Positions 38,297 through 47,094 of a stretch of 64,000 nucleotides of DNA are shown here, piece by piece. The notes under the pieces were generated by a model. The model was not told where the DNA came from and ran no database searches. It saw only the letters and a list, made by a program, of their open reading frames with translations. Location: contig NZ_OU912926.1 in NCBI RefSeq assembly GCF_918378365.1, forward strand, positions 186,001-250,000, read 5' to 3'. The stretch's first letter is position 1, and each line of letters begins with the position of its first letter. The DNA comes from Candidatus Nitrotoga arctica. Its GTDB lineage: Bacteria; Pseudomonadota; Gammaproteobacteria; Burkholderiales; Gallionellaceae. The translations under genes and the position numbers were made by a program.

Positions 38297-38742
38297 GGCT
38301 TATTCATGAATTAATTTATGAGCAGATTATGATGCAAGACTAGCAGGAATTGTGTGCAACCCGAAAGAGTTTCCGTAATTCCTCTACCAATTTTGGTCGT
38401 CATTCATGTAGTCCCTGTTTCCATCCTATCGCTCGCAAGATTATTGCGTGCATATCCAATTAGAACCCACAACGCCTTGAGCTGAATTGATGCCGAGCAA
38501 AGGGACTAATCGAAGGGTCATGCGATCTTCTCGCGTAAATCAAGAGTCACTGCTTGCGTAAAACGTCTTGTGTCATGCGCTGCATGGGCCGTCAATGCGA
38601 CTTCCAGGAATCCGATATCGTTACTCGCAGTGTGCACGTATTTATTCATTTATACTCTTTCTGCGTGGTTGTCTAAGAGGCTACTATGCTAACGTAATTG
38701 GACTCTCAAACAATCTTACAAAAATGATAATAGTAGAACCGC
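38297..38742. other. 446-bp stretch without a recognised gene
   Basis: I see no ORF, RNA gene or IS end that can be supported. The sequence is mixed in composition and contains many stops in all frames. It must hold the promoters for ilvA (leftward) and the lipoprotein gene (rightward), but no convincing -35/-10 pair was found. Confidence 0.5.
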
Positions 38743-39480
38743 ATGATTCTAAAATTGCAAAATAGTTGCCGTTTACTCGTCCTCTTTACCGTAGCCTTAT
38801 TTCTGGTCGCTTGCACCACCCCAATACCTGACAAAAACAGCAAGCACATTCCACAACAGAGTGATCGTAATTTGCTCAGTCAGCTTGGTAAATCAGATAT
38901 TGATCGTTTGGCTGATGTGGAGATGCGTGAAAACACCCAAATCCTGAGTATGTTAATGACAAAATTATACAAGCGTAATCCGCGCGAACTCAGAAAAAAC
39001 ACCACAGCTACCGCAGAAGATGCGGTGAAATCAATATTCGAAAACCAGCATGGCTGGCGGTTCAAGGAAATCGGCGACGCGCAGGGCTCCTATGCTATTC
39101 AACAGGCGTTCCGGCCTGACTATGAAGGTGATCGGGTAATGTCGTTGATCGTAGGCCTACAAACGATGTTGATCAAAGCACATGGCGGAAAAACTGAGTT
39201 CTATTTTACCGATACCATTGAGCCACAAAATATCTTTAATGCCGCGCGTAACGTCGAAATCGTCGTGTGGCAGCTCTCCAATACACGTGATGACAAAGGA
39301 CAACTTAAATTATTAACCAATGAATTGAATGACCACGAGCGTAATCTCAGCTTTGAACGTGAGTTCGGGAAAATTATCGGTAGCCTGGATTTGTTCGCAA
39401 TTACGTTATCGGAAAAATTGCAGCGCGTCATTACACGCGTGGTGCAGACTTTATCTACAGCATTGTTCTTGCCATTTTGA
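38743..39480 (+). CDS. predicted lipoprotein of unknown function
   Basis: The 245-residue protein has a lipoprotein signal (LLVLFTVALFLVACTT; lipobox LVAC, Cys about 24), so it should be membrane-anchored outside the cytoplasm. The mature part is mostly helical with an amphipathic C-terminal tail (VITRVVQTLSTALFLPF). DVEMRENTQILSMLMTKLYKRNP resembles lipoproteins found in nitrifiers and related betaproteobacteria, but I cannot name a domain. No operon partner is close. Confidence 0.7.
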   Translation: MILKLQNSCRLLVLFTVALFLVACTTPIPDKNSKHIPQQSDRNLLSQLGKSDIDRLADVEMRENTQILSMLMTKLYKRNPRELRKNTTATAEDAVKSIFENQHGWRFKEIGDAQGSYAIQQAFRPDYEGDRVMSLIVGLQTMLIKAHGGKTEFYFTDTIEPQNIFNAARNVEIVVWQLSNTRDDKGQLKLLTNELNDHERNLSFEREFGKIIGSLDLFAITLSEKLQRVITRVVQTLSTALFLPF

Positions 39481-39917
39481 CCTTACCCATCGTTAACGCC
39501 CCACCGCCTATAGATTCGGCCCATCAATAGATTAACTTCATTTGCAATGACTGAGTATCTGGTGATTCAAAGCATGTGGTAAGACCTATATCGGTTGGTA
39601 CATACGGAAATATCCACTGTATTGCATGATCATGGCGACAACTAGAGTTCGCACGGTGCTCTATATATGGCTACCGCTGTAGAGATACATTACAACCCAC
39701 AACGTCATAGCTGTTTATGATGTGTGCTTGCCCGAGGTAAGTCCTAGTGCATGTGTGCTTCGAGGTACTCAAACCTCAACAGTCGTATCAACACGATTCC
39801 TTGACAAATGCTTGATGGTAAAGCCGGTATTTACCAAGCTGCAATTGGTAAATCAGAGATTAAATTTGTGACATGGTAATATTATATAGAGCCATAAGAC
39901 CACAATAAGGTGCACTA
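39481..39917. other. 437-bp stretch without a recognised gene
   Basis: Nothing can be assigned here. A TTGACA hexamer at about 39802 and AT-rich DNA (about 39880-39893) before the next start may belong to a promoter for the lipoprotein hydrolase gene, but the spacings are poor. Confidence 0.45.
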
Positions 39918-41156
39918 ATGAATCAATTTAATAGTATGTTTTTAGCGGGACTTTTACTGTTGTTACAAGCATGTGGGGCGACCCCGCCACTGGGGGCGAG
40001 GCATCAGCCCTCTGGTTTAAATACTCAGTTCAATAGTGATCAATTGGCGTTTTCGGATTACGTGGCAGATAGCCGCGCAATGATTACAAAAGTACGTGCG
40101 GGAAGTAATGTGACCGAGTTGGAAAAGGTAGTCAATGGCAATGTTCCTTTTGAATTAAAGCCAGCAGAAAGTTGCCCAAAAGGACGTGAAAAACCATATC
40201 GACGTGGTGTTCTGCTTACCCATGCCTTGACCGATGCGCCTTATTCCATGCACTCACTGGCCTCCTTTTTTCAGGAAAATTGTTTCCGGGTAATGGCGGT
40301 GCTGTTGCCCGGGCATGGCACACAGCCCGGAGACTTGCTTGATGTAACGTGGCAGGAGTGGGCGAAGGCGGAAGCCTATGGTACCGATAAGCTCGCCGCT
40401 GAGGCTGATGAAATCTATCTGGCTGGGTTTTCTACTGGCGGCACGCTAAGTGTTTACCAAGCATTGGGAGACAATCGGGTACGTGGATTGTTCCTTTTTT
40501 CTCCCGCGCTGAAAGTTACTCCAATGGCTTCCTTGGCCACTGTTCATAAAATTTATAGTTGGTTGATGCCATCAGCAAAGTGGGTCAGTATTATGCCGGA
40601 CAAGGCTATTTACAGATACGAATCGTTCCCCAAAAATGCCGCTGCCCAGGTATATACGTTGATACAGAAAGTACAAGCTCAGTTGCATAAGCACGAGGTA
40701 AATATCCCCATATTTACCGCTGCAAGTCAGGACGATACTACCGTTTATACCTCTGCCACTTTAGATTTTATGGCCCACGCGCACCATGAATCCAATAAAC
40801 TGGTACTTTATACTGCTGATACCAAGAAAATTCCGCCAAATATTCCAGCAGGAAATTTGGAGTTGGTAAACAGCATTTTTCCTGAGCAGAAAATATTAAG
40901 TTCTGCGCACACGTCGATGACATTGCCTTCAGAGGATGCCTACTATGGAATTAAGGGGGCGTATTCAAATTGCATACACTATTATCCAGATGATATTAAA
41001 AAATATGATGCTTGCAATCAAAATCCTGAACAAGATTTGCAGGGCGAATTAACTGAGGAAAACCTTAAAGCCGGTACACTGCGCCGTTTAATGTATAACC
41101 CGAATTTTTCAACGCTTAAAATTTCCATGAAAAAATTTATTGATGGTTTGCCCTGA
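39918..41156 (+). CDS. lipoprotein alpha/beta hydrolase (esterase/lipase-like)
   Basis: The 412-residue protein has a lipoprotein signal (MFLAGLLLLLQACGA; lipobox LQAC) and an alpha/beta hydrolase fold of the serine aminopeptidase/monoglyceride lipase type. Visible are RGVLLTHALTDAPYSMHSLASFF (oxyanion region), VLLPGHGTQPGDL, the nucleophile elbow LAGFSTGGTLSVYQA, an Asp in TAASQDDTTVY and a His in SSAHTSMTLP, giving a full triad. The substrate is unknown; a lipid or ester at the outer membrane is likely. Confidence 0.82.
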   Translation: MNQFNSMFLAGLLLLLQACGATPPLGARHQPSGLNTQFNSDQLAFSDYVADSRAMITKVRAGSNVTELEKVVNGNVPFELKPAESCPKGREKPYRRGVLLTHALTDAPYSMHSLASFFQENCFRVMAVLLPGHGTQPGDLLDVTWQEWAKAEAYGTDKLAAEADEIYLAGFSTGGTLSVYQALGDNRVRGLFLFSPALKVTPMASLATVHKIYSWLMPSAKWVSIMPDKAIYRYESFPKNAAAQVYTLIQKVQAQLHKHEVNIPIFTAASQDDTTVYTSATLDFMAHAHHESNKLVLYTADTKKIPPNIPAGNLELVNSIFPEQKILSSAHTSMTLPSEDAYYGIKGAYSNCIHYYPDDIKKYDACNQNPEQDLQGELTEENLKAGTLRRLMYNPNFSTLKISMKKFIDGLP

Positions 41157-41244
41157 TCGTTGCATAGGGCGGACAGCATCTTATTTGTGTATTCGTTTAG
41201 GATTGCTGCAAAGGTTGGCAGCGGGTTTCCGGTAAAATTAGCTG

Positions 41245-42201
41245 ATGGTTTCAGAATTCGAGTTGATCCGTCATTTCTTCACCCGTCTCACGCCCGGCGC
41301 GGTGTTGGGCGTGGGCGACGATGCCGCGCTTCTACATGTGAGGAGTGGTATGGAGCTGGCAGTGTCAACCGACATGCTCGTGAGCGGGACACATTTTTTT
41401 CCGGATGCTGATCCTTTTTTTCTTGGTCACAAGGCGCTGGCAGTAAACCTGTCCGACATGGCGGCGATGGCGGCGCAGCCGCGTTGGGCGACTTTGGCTT
41501 TGTCACTGCCCGAGGTAGATGAGACGTGGCTGGAAAAATTCAGCGCGGGGTTGTTTGCGTTGGCAGATGAACATCACGTAGAGCTGATTGGCGGCGATAC
41601 CACTCGTGGGCCGCTTAATCTATGCATCACTATTATGGGTGAAGTGCCGCCCGGGGCGGCGTTGCGTCGTTCGGGTGCGCAGGTGGGTGACGATGTTTGG
41701 GTGTCCGGCGTATTAGGTGATGCTGCGCTGGCATTAGCGCATATGCAAGGGCATATACAATTGGCTGCGAAGAATTTTGCGGCCTGTGCTTTGGCGTTGC
41801 ACCAACCCAAGCCGCGTGTGGCACTTGGGCTGGCACTCCGCGGCGTGGCGCACAGTGCAATAGATATTTCCGATGGACTGCTGGCAGATCTCGGTCACAT
41901 ACTGGATTGCTCTAACGTTGGTGCCGAAATTGCATTCGATGCTCTGCCAATTTCCTGCGCACTGCAACTTTTTCTTGAGCAGCCGTTGGGCAAGCGCTGT
42001 TTACTGGCCGGGGGCGATGATTATGAGCTTTGTTTTACGGCATCCGTTGCGCATCGTTCCGAAGTTGAAAAAATTGCCGCCGATCTCGGTTTGCTGCTGA
42101 CACGCATTGGCATCATCACGGCGGAAAAGAAGTGCACAGTGCGCGCTGCGGATGGCAACATTATCAACATTGAGGAATCAGGCTATGACCACTTCCGCTG
42201 A
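41245..42201 (+). CDS. thiL: thiamine-monophosphate kinase
   Basis: ThiL makes thiamine diphosphate from the monophosphate. The 318-residue protein begins VSEFELIRHFFTR and has the family's GVGDDAALLHV, STDMLVSGTHFF, LAVNLSDMAAMAAQPRWATLALSLP, LIGGDTTRGPLNLCITIMGE, SAIDISDGLLADLGHIL and LAGGDDYELCFTA (Mg and ATP sites). Its 3' end overlaps pgpA by 17 bp, a coupled pair often seen in proteobacteria. Confidence 0.95.
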   Translation: MVSEFELIRHFFTRLTPGAVLGVGDDAALLHVRSGMELAVSTDMLVSGTHFFPDADPFFLGHKALAVNLSDMAAMAAQPRWATLALSLPEVDETWLEKFSAGLFALADEHHVELIGGDTTRGPLNLCITIMGEVPPGAALRRSGAQVGDDVWVSGVLGDAALALAHMQGHIQLAAKNFAACALALHQPKPRVALGLALRGVAHSAIDISDGLLADLGHILDCSNVGAEIAFDALPISCALQLFLEQPLGKRCLLAGGDDYELCFTASVAHRSEVEKIAADLGLLLTRIGIITAEKKCTVRAADGNIINIEESGYDHFR

Positions 42202-42688
42202 TTTTCGCGTGCAACCTTCATGGCGCTTTATCTTTAGTCACCCCGCACATTTCCTTTCCTTCGGTTTCGGCAGTGGGCTGTTTCCCGGATCACCGGGCAC
42301 GGCGGGCACATTGGTTGCTTTCCCGATTTATTGGTACCTTGCAGAACGCCTAACTGATGCGCAGTTTATCCTGGTGTTAATCTTGGCCTTCGCTGTGGGT
42401 GTATGGGTGTGTGAGAAGACCGGAAAGACGCTGGGCGTACCCGACCACGGAGGAATGGTGTGGGATGAGATTGTAGCTTTTTTGCTGGTGCTGATTTTTA
42501 CACCCGAAGGTTTTTTTTGGCAACTGCTGGCGTTTTTACTGTTCAGATTTTTCGACATAGTTAAGCCACCGCCCATTCGTCACTTTGACCGGACATGGCA
42601 CGGAGGTCTCGGCGTCATGTTCGACGATATTCTTGCGGCGGGCTACACGCTATTGAGCTTGGCGCTGGTGAAAAGTGCGCTGTTGTGA
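42185..42688 (+). CDS. pgpA: phosphatidylglycerophosphatase A
   Basis: PgpA removes phosphate from phosphatidylglycerophosphate in the inner membrane. The 167-residue protein shows FGSGLFPGSPGTAGTLVAFPIYW, KTLGVPDHGGMVWDEIVAFLL (acidic active site) and FRFFDIVKPPPIRHFDRTWHGGLGVMFDDILAAGY, with several spans. The ATG at 42185 gives a normal N-terminus. The stop overlaps the next gene's GTG. Confidence 0.94.
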   Translation: MTTSADFRVQPSWRFIFSHPAHFLSFGFGSGLFPGSPGTAGTLVAFPIYWYLAERLTDAQFILVLILAFAVGVWVCEKTGKTLGVPDHGGMVWDEIVAFLLVLIFTPEGFFWQLLAFLLFRFFDIVKPPPIRHFDRTWHGGLGVMFDDILAAGYTLLSLALVKSALL

Positions 42689-43335
42689 AGAGCATCCTTG
42701 ATATTGGATTGGTAACTGTTCTATTTCTACTCGGGACACTCAATGCAGCTTACGCTGAAGAATTTTCAGCCAAGGTTATCGTCGTAATAGATGGCGATAC
42801 TGTGCTTATATTGCGTGGCAATAAGCAAATCAAGGTGCGGCTGGCCGGAATTGATGCGCCGGAAAAAATGCAGGCATTCGGTGAAAATTCCACGCAATCG
42901 CTGGCCGAGCTGGTACTACATAAACAAGTGCGCGTGGATAGCCAGGCAATGGATAGTTATGGCAGGATGGTGGCGCAGATCAAAGTGGACGAATTGAACG
43001 TTAACTACGAACAGGTGCAGCGCGGAATGGCGTGGGCGTATTCTCGTTTTAACAGGAGTAAAACATTACTCATATTGCAGAATGGTGCTATGGAAGCTAA
43101 GCGCGGGTTATGGGCGCAGGCCGATCCGATCCCACCGAAGGAATGGCGCAAGACGCATGCAACGTCTCAGCAACAATATGGCGTGCAGAATGATATCTGC
43201 GGCAGTAAGCGATATTGTTCACAAATGAGCTCTTGCAACGAAGCGAATTTTTATCTATCACATTGTAATGCCAGATCTTTAGACAAAAATCACAATGGAG
43301 TGCCGTGCGAAAATTTGTGCGGTGCTACAAAGTAA
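42685..43335 (+). CDS. secreted thermonuclease-like protein with Excalibur domain
   Basis: A GTG overlapping the pgpA stop opens 216 codons with a signal peptide (GLVTVLFLLGTLNAAYA). A staphylococcal-nuclease (SNase) domain follows: VIDGDTVLILRGNKQIKVRLAGIDAPE (active-site Asp and Arg), YGRMVAQIKVDELNVN and QRGMAWAYSRF. The C-terminus is an Excalibur Ca-binding module (CNEANFYLSHC ... DKNHNGVPCENLC). It should cleave DNA or RNA outside the cytoplasm. The 3' end overlaps convergent lpxH by 11 bp. Confidence 0.88.
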   Translation: MKSILDIGLVTVLFLLGTLNAAYAEEFSAKVIVVIDGDTVLILRGNKQIKVRLAGIDAPEKMQAFGENSTQSLAELVLHKQVRVDSQAMDSYGRMVAQIKVDELNVNYEQVQRGMAWAYSRFNRSKTLLILQNGAMEAKRGLWAQADPIPPKEWRKTHATSQQQYGVQNDICGSKRYCSQMSSCNEANFYLSHCNARSLDKNHNGVPCENLCGATK

Positions 43336-44053
43336 TCGTTTCCCAACTGCACCCTACTACATCGCAGCGCAAGGCATTCCCTGTCTCGTGCCAATCTCCT
43401 AGTACCCAGCGCTCGCAATTATGGCCATCTACCGTATGCAGGTGACGCTTTAGCCGATGAGTGTGTCCATGGATCATGCGCGGATAATGATGCTGACGTA
43501 GCATGCTTGCGACTGCATCCAGATTGACGTCCATGATATTTTCATTCTTGTGTTTTTTTGCCTTTTCGCTCCGTGCACGCAGTTGCGCAATGGCGGCTTT
43601 GCGCTGCGCCAGCGGCTGATCAAGAAAGTTCTGCTGCCATATGGGTTCATGGACTTGTTTACGGAAATCTTGATAAGCAATATCGTCAGTGCACAGGAGG
43701 TCGCCATGGGTGAGCAACGTCGGCGTGCCATATAGGTCGAGCAGCGTAGGGTCATTTAGGAGCGTGGCGCCGCTCGCTTGTGCGAGTTTCTGGCCCATTA
43801 GCAGATCGCGATTGCCATGCATCATGCTGATGGCGGTGCCGCTAACGGAAAGTGCGTGCAAAGCATGGGTAATCTGGCGATTAAATGGGTCGTCGATGTC
43901 ATCATCGCCGGCCCAGTATTCGAATAAATCACCGAGGATAAAGAGTGTGTCGGCTCCAAGCGCAATCTGTTGAATAAAGTGCAGAAATACCTGCATGCTG
44001 CGCGGTTGTTCCGCGCACAGGTGCAGGTCAGAAATAATTAAACTGTAGGCCAC
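43325..44053 (-). CDS. lpxH: UDP-2,3-diacylglucosamine pyrophosphatase LpxH
   Basis: LpxH releases lipid X and UMP in lipid A synthesis at the inner membrane. The 242-residue calcineurin-type protein has all metal motifs: LIISDLHLCAEQP, FILGDLFEYWAGDDDI, MMHGNRDLLMG, LTHGDLLCTDD and MIHGHTHRLKRH. The cap segment KKHKNENIMDVN is present. The length fits. Confidence 0.95.
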   Translation of the reverse strand: MAYSLIISDLHLCAEQPRSMQVFLHFIQQIALGADTLFILGDLFEYWAGDDDIDDPFNRQITHALHALSVSGTAISMMHGNRDLLMGQKLAQASGATLLNDPTLLDLYGTPTLLTHGDLLCTDDIAYQDFRKQVHEPIWQQNFLDQPLAQRKAAIAQLRARSEKAKKHKNENIMDVNLDAVASMLRQHHYPRMIHGHTHRLKRHLHTVDGHNCERWVLGDWHETGNALRCDVVGCSWETITL

Positions 44054-44232
44054 GGAATGAATGGAGCCCTGAAGGACTTAAAATAAATTTGCTATAAAAG
44101 CGTTGGGGCGGTTCATGTTTCGCCGTGTCATTGGTTATTCAATTGAAACGCGACGAAATTTTTGCCCGCCCAGCTATTTTTTGCTTCGAGACTTCAAGTT
44201 CGGCAGACTTGTTTAATCTACCGTTCTGTAAG

Positions 44233-44838
44233 TTATTGCACTACTTCCGCTTTGGTGAGGACTACATCCTCCAGCGGCACGTCTTGGTGCCCCGATTTAT
44301 TGTCCGTCTTGACTTTGCGGATAGCATCCAACACTTCTATGCCTGACACCACTTTCCCGAATACGCAATAACCATAACCTTGGTTATTGGGTGCAGTGTA
44401 GTCGAGAAAGATGTTGTCCTTTAAGTTAATAAAAAACTGTGCTGTGGCAGAGTGCGGATCGGAGGTACGTGCCATGGCGATAGTATATTTATCGTTCGTC
44501 AAGCCATTCGCTGCCTCGTTTCGAATGGTTGCCTTGGTAGGTTTTTCTTTCATGCCGTGCTCGAAGCCGCCGCCTTGGATCATGAAGCCATCGATTACAC
44601 GATGGAACAGCGTATTATCATAAAATCCGCTGTTCACGTAGTCGAGGAAATTTTTGACGGTGACAGGCGCTTTTTCAGCATCCAGTTCGATGGTGATATT
44701 GCCGTGGTTGGTGTGCAGTTTGACCATGCTAATTTTTCCTTTTTGTGCTGAGTGTTGTTGAGAAATGGGAGCGGCTTGTGCTGTGCACAATAGCAGGCAA
44801 CTAAGCAGCAGAGTAGCGAATATTTGTTGAAGTTTCAT
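44233..44838 (-). CDS. peptidyl-prolyl isomerase, cyclophilin type (periplasmic form)
   Basis: The 201-residue protein has a Sec signal ([18 protein letters not shown]) and a complete cyclophilin domain: [52 protein letters not shown] and [16 protein letters not shown]. The start at 44838 has GAGGGAATCAAATA before it. Inside, at Met34 ([16 protein letters not shown]), a second good ribosome binding site (AAAGGAAAAATTAGC) precedes an ATG that matches the usual start of cytoplasmic PpiB. Two products, periplasmic and cytoplasmic, are possible. Confidence 0.9.
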   Translation of the reverse strand: MKLQQIFATLLLSCLLLCTAQAAPISQQHSAQKGKISMVKLHTNHGNITIELDAEKAPVTVKNFLDYVNSGFYDNTLFHRVIDGFMIQGGGFEHGMKEKPTKATIRNEAANGLTNDKYTIAMARTSDPHSATAQFFINLKDNIFLDYTAPNNQGYGYCVFGKVVSGIEVLDAIRKVKTDNKSGHQDVPLEDVVLTKAEVVQ

Positions 44839-45001
44839 TATTTGATTCCCTCGTAAATGATCTGAAAGCAGTTGCCGCACTTAACTCCTTATGGGTAACT
44901 CTTATGCGGTTTAAATGATTGTTACCTATGATTTTGCTCGCAGTTTAATAGTGTAGGCTTCTATTTTTTAAGACCGACCGGCTCACGGGCGGTATTTTTC
45001 A

Positions 45002-45529
45002 TTATTGCACTTCTTCCGCCTTTTTGAGGACGACATCCTCTAATGGAACGTTTTCGAGTCCATAGCGATTGCCGGTCTGTACCTTGCTGATAGCATCCAC
45101 AACTTCTGTACCCGCCACTACCTTGCCAAACACGCAATAGCCATAGCCTTGCTTATCGGCTACAGTGTAATTCAGGGAATCATTATCCTTTAAGTTAATG
45201 AAGAATTGAGACGTGGCGGAATGAGGGGCGGATGAGCGCGCCATGGCGATCGTATACTTGTCGTTCTTCAGGCCGTTTGCAGCCTCATTTTTTATGGGCG
45301 CATTGGGAGATTTTGGTGCCATTTTTGCAATGCTGCTCATCGAGACTGTTCCCAATGAGTAGTTATAGCCGCCGCCCTGGATTACGAATCCATCGATTAC
45401 GCGATGAAATAAGGTTTTGTAGTAAAAACCACTGTTAACATATTCGAGGAAATTTTTAACAGTGGCAGGCGCTTTTTCAGCATCCAGTTCAAGAGTGATT
45501 ATTCCATAATTGGTATGTAATTTAACCAT
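45002..45529 (-). CDS. peptidyl-prolyl isomerase, cyclophilin type (cytoplasmic form)
   Basis: This is a close paralogue of the next gene, in tandem. The domain is complete ([52 protein letters not shown]), with a longer loop (YNYSLGTVSMSSIAKMAPKSPNA) than its neighbour. The ATG at 45529 has GGAGA 6-7 bp before it and gives MVKLHTNYG, a PpiB-like start. A signal peptide once stood upstream but is now out of frame (see 45530-45635), so this copy should stay in the cytoplasm. Confidence 0.88.
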   Translation of the reverse strand: MVKLHTNYGIITLELDAEKAPATVKNFLEYVNSGFYYKTLFHRVIDGFVIQGGGYNYSLGTVSMSSIAKMAPKSPNAPIKNEAANGLKNDKYTIAMARSSAPHSATSQFFINLKDNDSLNYTVADKQGYGYCVFGKVVAGTEVVDAISKVQTGNRYGLENVPLEDVVLKKAEEVQ

Positions 45530-45635
45530 GCTAGATTCTCCATTTATTGCTGAAGGTTGAGAAGAGTGCCAGCTGGTGCGGCGCACCATCGCACGTAACT
45601 GAGCAGCAGGGAGAGTGATATGTTTGAAGTTTCAT
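45530..45635 (-). pseudogene. frameshifted signal-peptide remnant of the cyclophilin copy
   Basis: An ATG at 45635 starts ATGAAACTTCAA, identical to the first 12 bases of the neighbouring periplasmic copy. The following DNA (CTGCTGCTCAGTT against CTGCTGCTTAGTT) still matches the other copy's signal sequence. Its frame is shifted, however, and ends in a TAG just before the ATG at 45529. This is a decayed signal peptide. Confidence 0.75.
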
Positions 45636-45783
45636 TATGCTATTTCTTATATGCTTATATATAGCGGCATAGGATTTCAATTTCCGGTAAGTAGGAGGAG
45701 ATGGATTGAATATGGATAGCGGTGCAAGAGTCAAGGTCTAGAGACTGGGAGGCACCGGTAGCTAGGCCGAGGAACATGTTAAA

Positions 45784-46791
45784 TTATTTTACGGCACGTT
45801 CTTCTTGAATGAGCCATTTATTGTTTGATTTTACCAGAAGCATGATTTTGTCGAAGGATGTGTTGAGGTAGTCGGAGCGATAGGATTGATGAAAAGTAAC
45901 GGTGGCGTGGTTTTCATCCGGGAAGCTGACCTTTTCATTGCTGACATTGATCTCGATATATTTAGGCGTGCTGATACGTGCATTGCTTTCGGTTTCCCAC
46001 TGGTCATGGTTTTCGCCATTCGGAGTTTTGAAATCGGTAGCATAGAAATCTAAATATTTTCTGACATTTTGGGACGACCATACTTCGGCCCATTCATGCA
46101 ATGTTTTTAGAACTTCAGCGCTACTGTTGACAACAAGCTTTTTAATAATTGCGGGCTTAGTGGACGGAGCAGGTTCGGGCACAGCTGTAACTGCTTTGGA
46201 CGGTGCCGGTGTTGTCTCGGGAGCAGCGGCTTGCAGCTTGACTGCATTACCAATGGCGGGATTGGATTTACTCTTGGGGAACAGATCATTAATCAGAGCA
46301 AGCTTGGTTTGTGTGGTGGCATTGTTCCGGTCCAGTTGTAGCGCGCGCTCATAAGCCTGGCTTGCCATTTTAGCGTAGATATCGCCCAAATTTTCTTGTG
46401 CGGTGGCATAGTTCGGGTGGTTGCGGATCGCCGTTTCCAGTGCGACCTTGGCCTTATCGTATTGGCCTAACCCTGCGTATAGCACGGCGAGGTTGTTATA
46501 TGGCTCCGGCAGTTCCGGGTAGTCTTCAGTTAGTGATAAAAATATGCTGATCGCGTCATTGGTTTTACGCTGTGTGGTGAGGATTAGACCTTTCAGGAAG
46601 CGTGCTTGTGCATCTTTGGGCTTGTTGGTGAGATAGATGTCAACCCGCTTCAGTGCCTGCGCATGCTGATTCTGCTTGAACAACTTATTGATATCCTGGA
46701 TTTCATCCGCGCCTGCGGTGAGGCTGAAGCACAGTAACAGCGCGCCTCCGAATAGTGCTGCGTGGAGGCCAAACCGGTTGAAATTGTCCAT
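45784..46791 (-). CDS. secreted TPR protein with NTF2-like C-terminal domain
   Basis: The 335-residue protein has a signal peptide (ALFGGALLLCFSLTAGA). About four TPRs follow (ALKRVDIYLTNKPKDAQARFLKGLIL, LPEPYNNLAVLYAGLGQYDKAKVALETAI, YATAQENLGDIYAKMASQAYERALQLD), then a Pro/Ala-rich linker. The C-terminal SnoaL/NTF2-like domain reads VLKTLHEWAEVWSSQNVRKYLDFYATDF ... FHQSYRSDYLNTSFDKIMLL. That domain resembles the one at the C-terminus of YafK-like L,D-transpeptidases. Its function is unknown; a periplasmic scaffold is likely. Confidence 0.82.
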   Translation of the reverse strand: MDNFNRFGLHAALFGGALLLCFSLTAGADEIQDINKLFKQNQHAQALKRVDIYLTNKPKDAQARFLKGLILTTQRKTNDAISIFLSLTEDYPELPEPYNNLAVLYAGLGQYDKAKVALETAIRNHPNYATAQENLGDIYAKMASQAYERALQLDRNNATTQTKLALINDLFPKSKSNPAIGNAVKLQAAAPETTPAPSKAVTAVPEPAPSTKPAIIKKLVVNSSAEVLKTLHEWAEVWSSQNVRKYLDFYATDFKTPNGENHDQWETESNARISTPKYIEINVSNEKVSFPDENHATVTFHQSYRSDYLNTSFDKIMLLVKSNNKWLIQEERAVK

Positions 46792-46901
46792 TATGTGGTA
46801 CTTTTCCGAAATGATTATGACTGATATGAAAGATTTTGTTCGCTTGGGCGTATAAATAATTACGCCACGTTTTTACCAAAATTTTCCTATCAGTCAATCT
46901 T

Positions 46902-46916
46902 GCGTGATCATCACGC
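46902..46916. promoter_or_regulatory. 15-bp inverted repeat, possible operator
   Basis: GCGTGATCATCACGC is a perfect 7+1+7 inverted repeat between the divergent TPR gene and glnS. Its position, about 110 bp from the TPR start and 180 bp from glnS, fits an operator. I cannot name the regulator. Confidence 0.4.
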
Positions 46917-47094
46917 GAAATTTATGAAGCATTCAGAATAAATGGGTTACCCAAGGAAACTGGATTCTATCAAATCTGCTCATTTTTTTCACAGCTTATC
47001 GTATCAGCTGACAAGGTCATTCGTGCTTCATCTGTTTGAGTAAGGAGATTTTCGGGTAAAATCATTGCTCTTGCCTGGAAAGAACCGTCGAATA

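Noticed and set aside
38464..39704. Shared word AACCCACAACG upstream of both lipoprotein genes (38464 and 39694)
   Set aside because: Only 11 bases plus weak flanking similarity; chance cannot be excluded.
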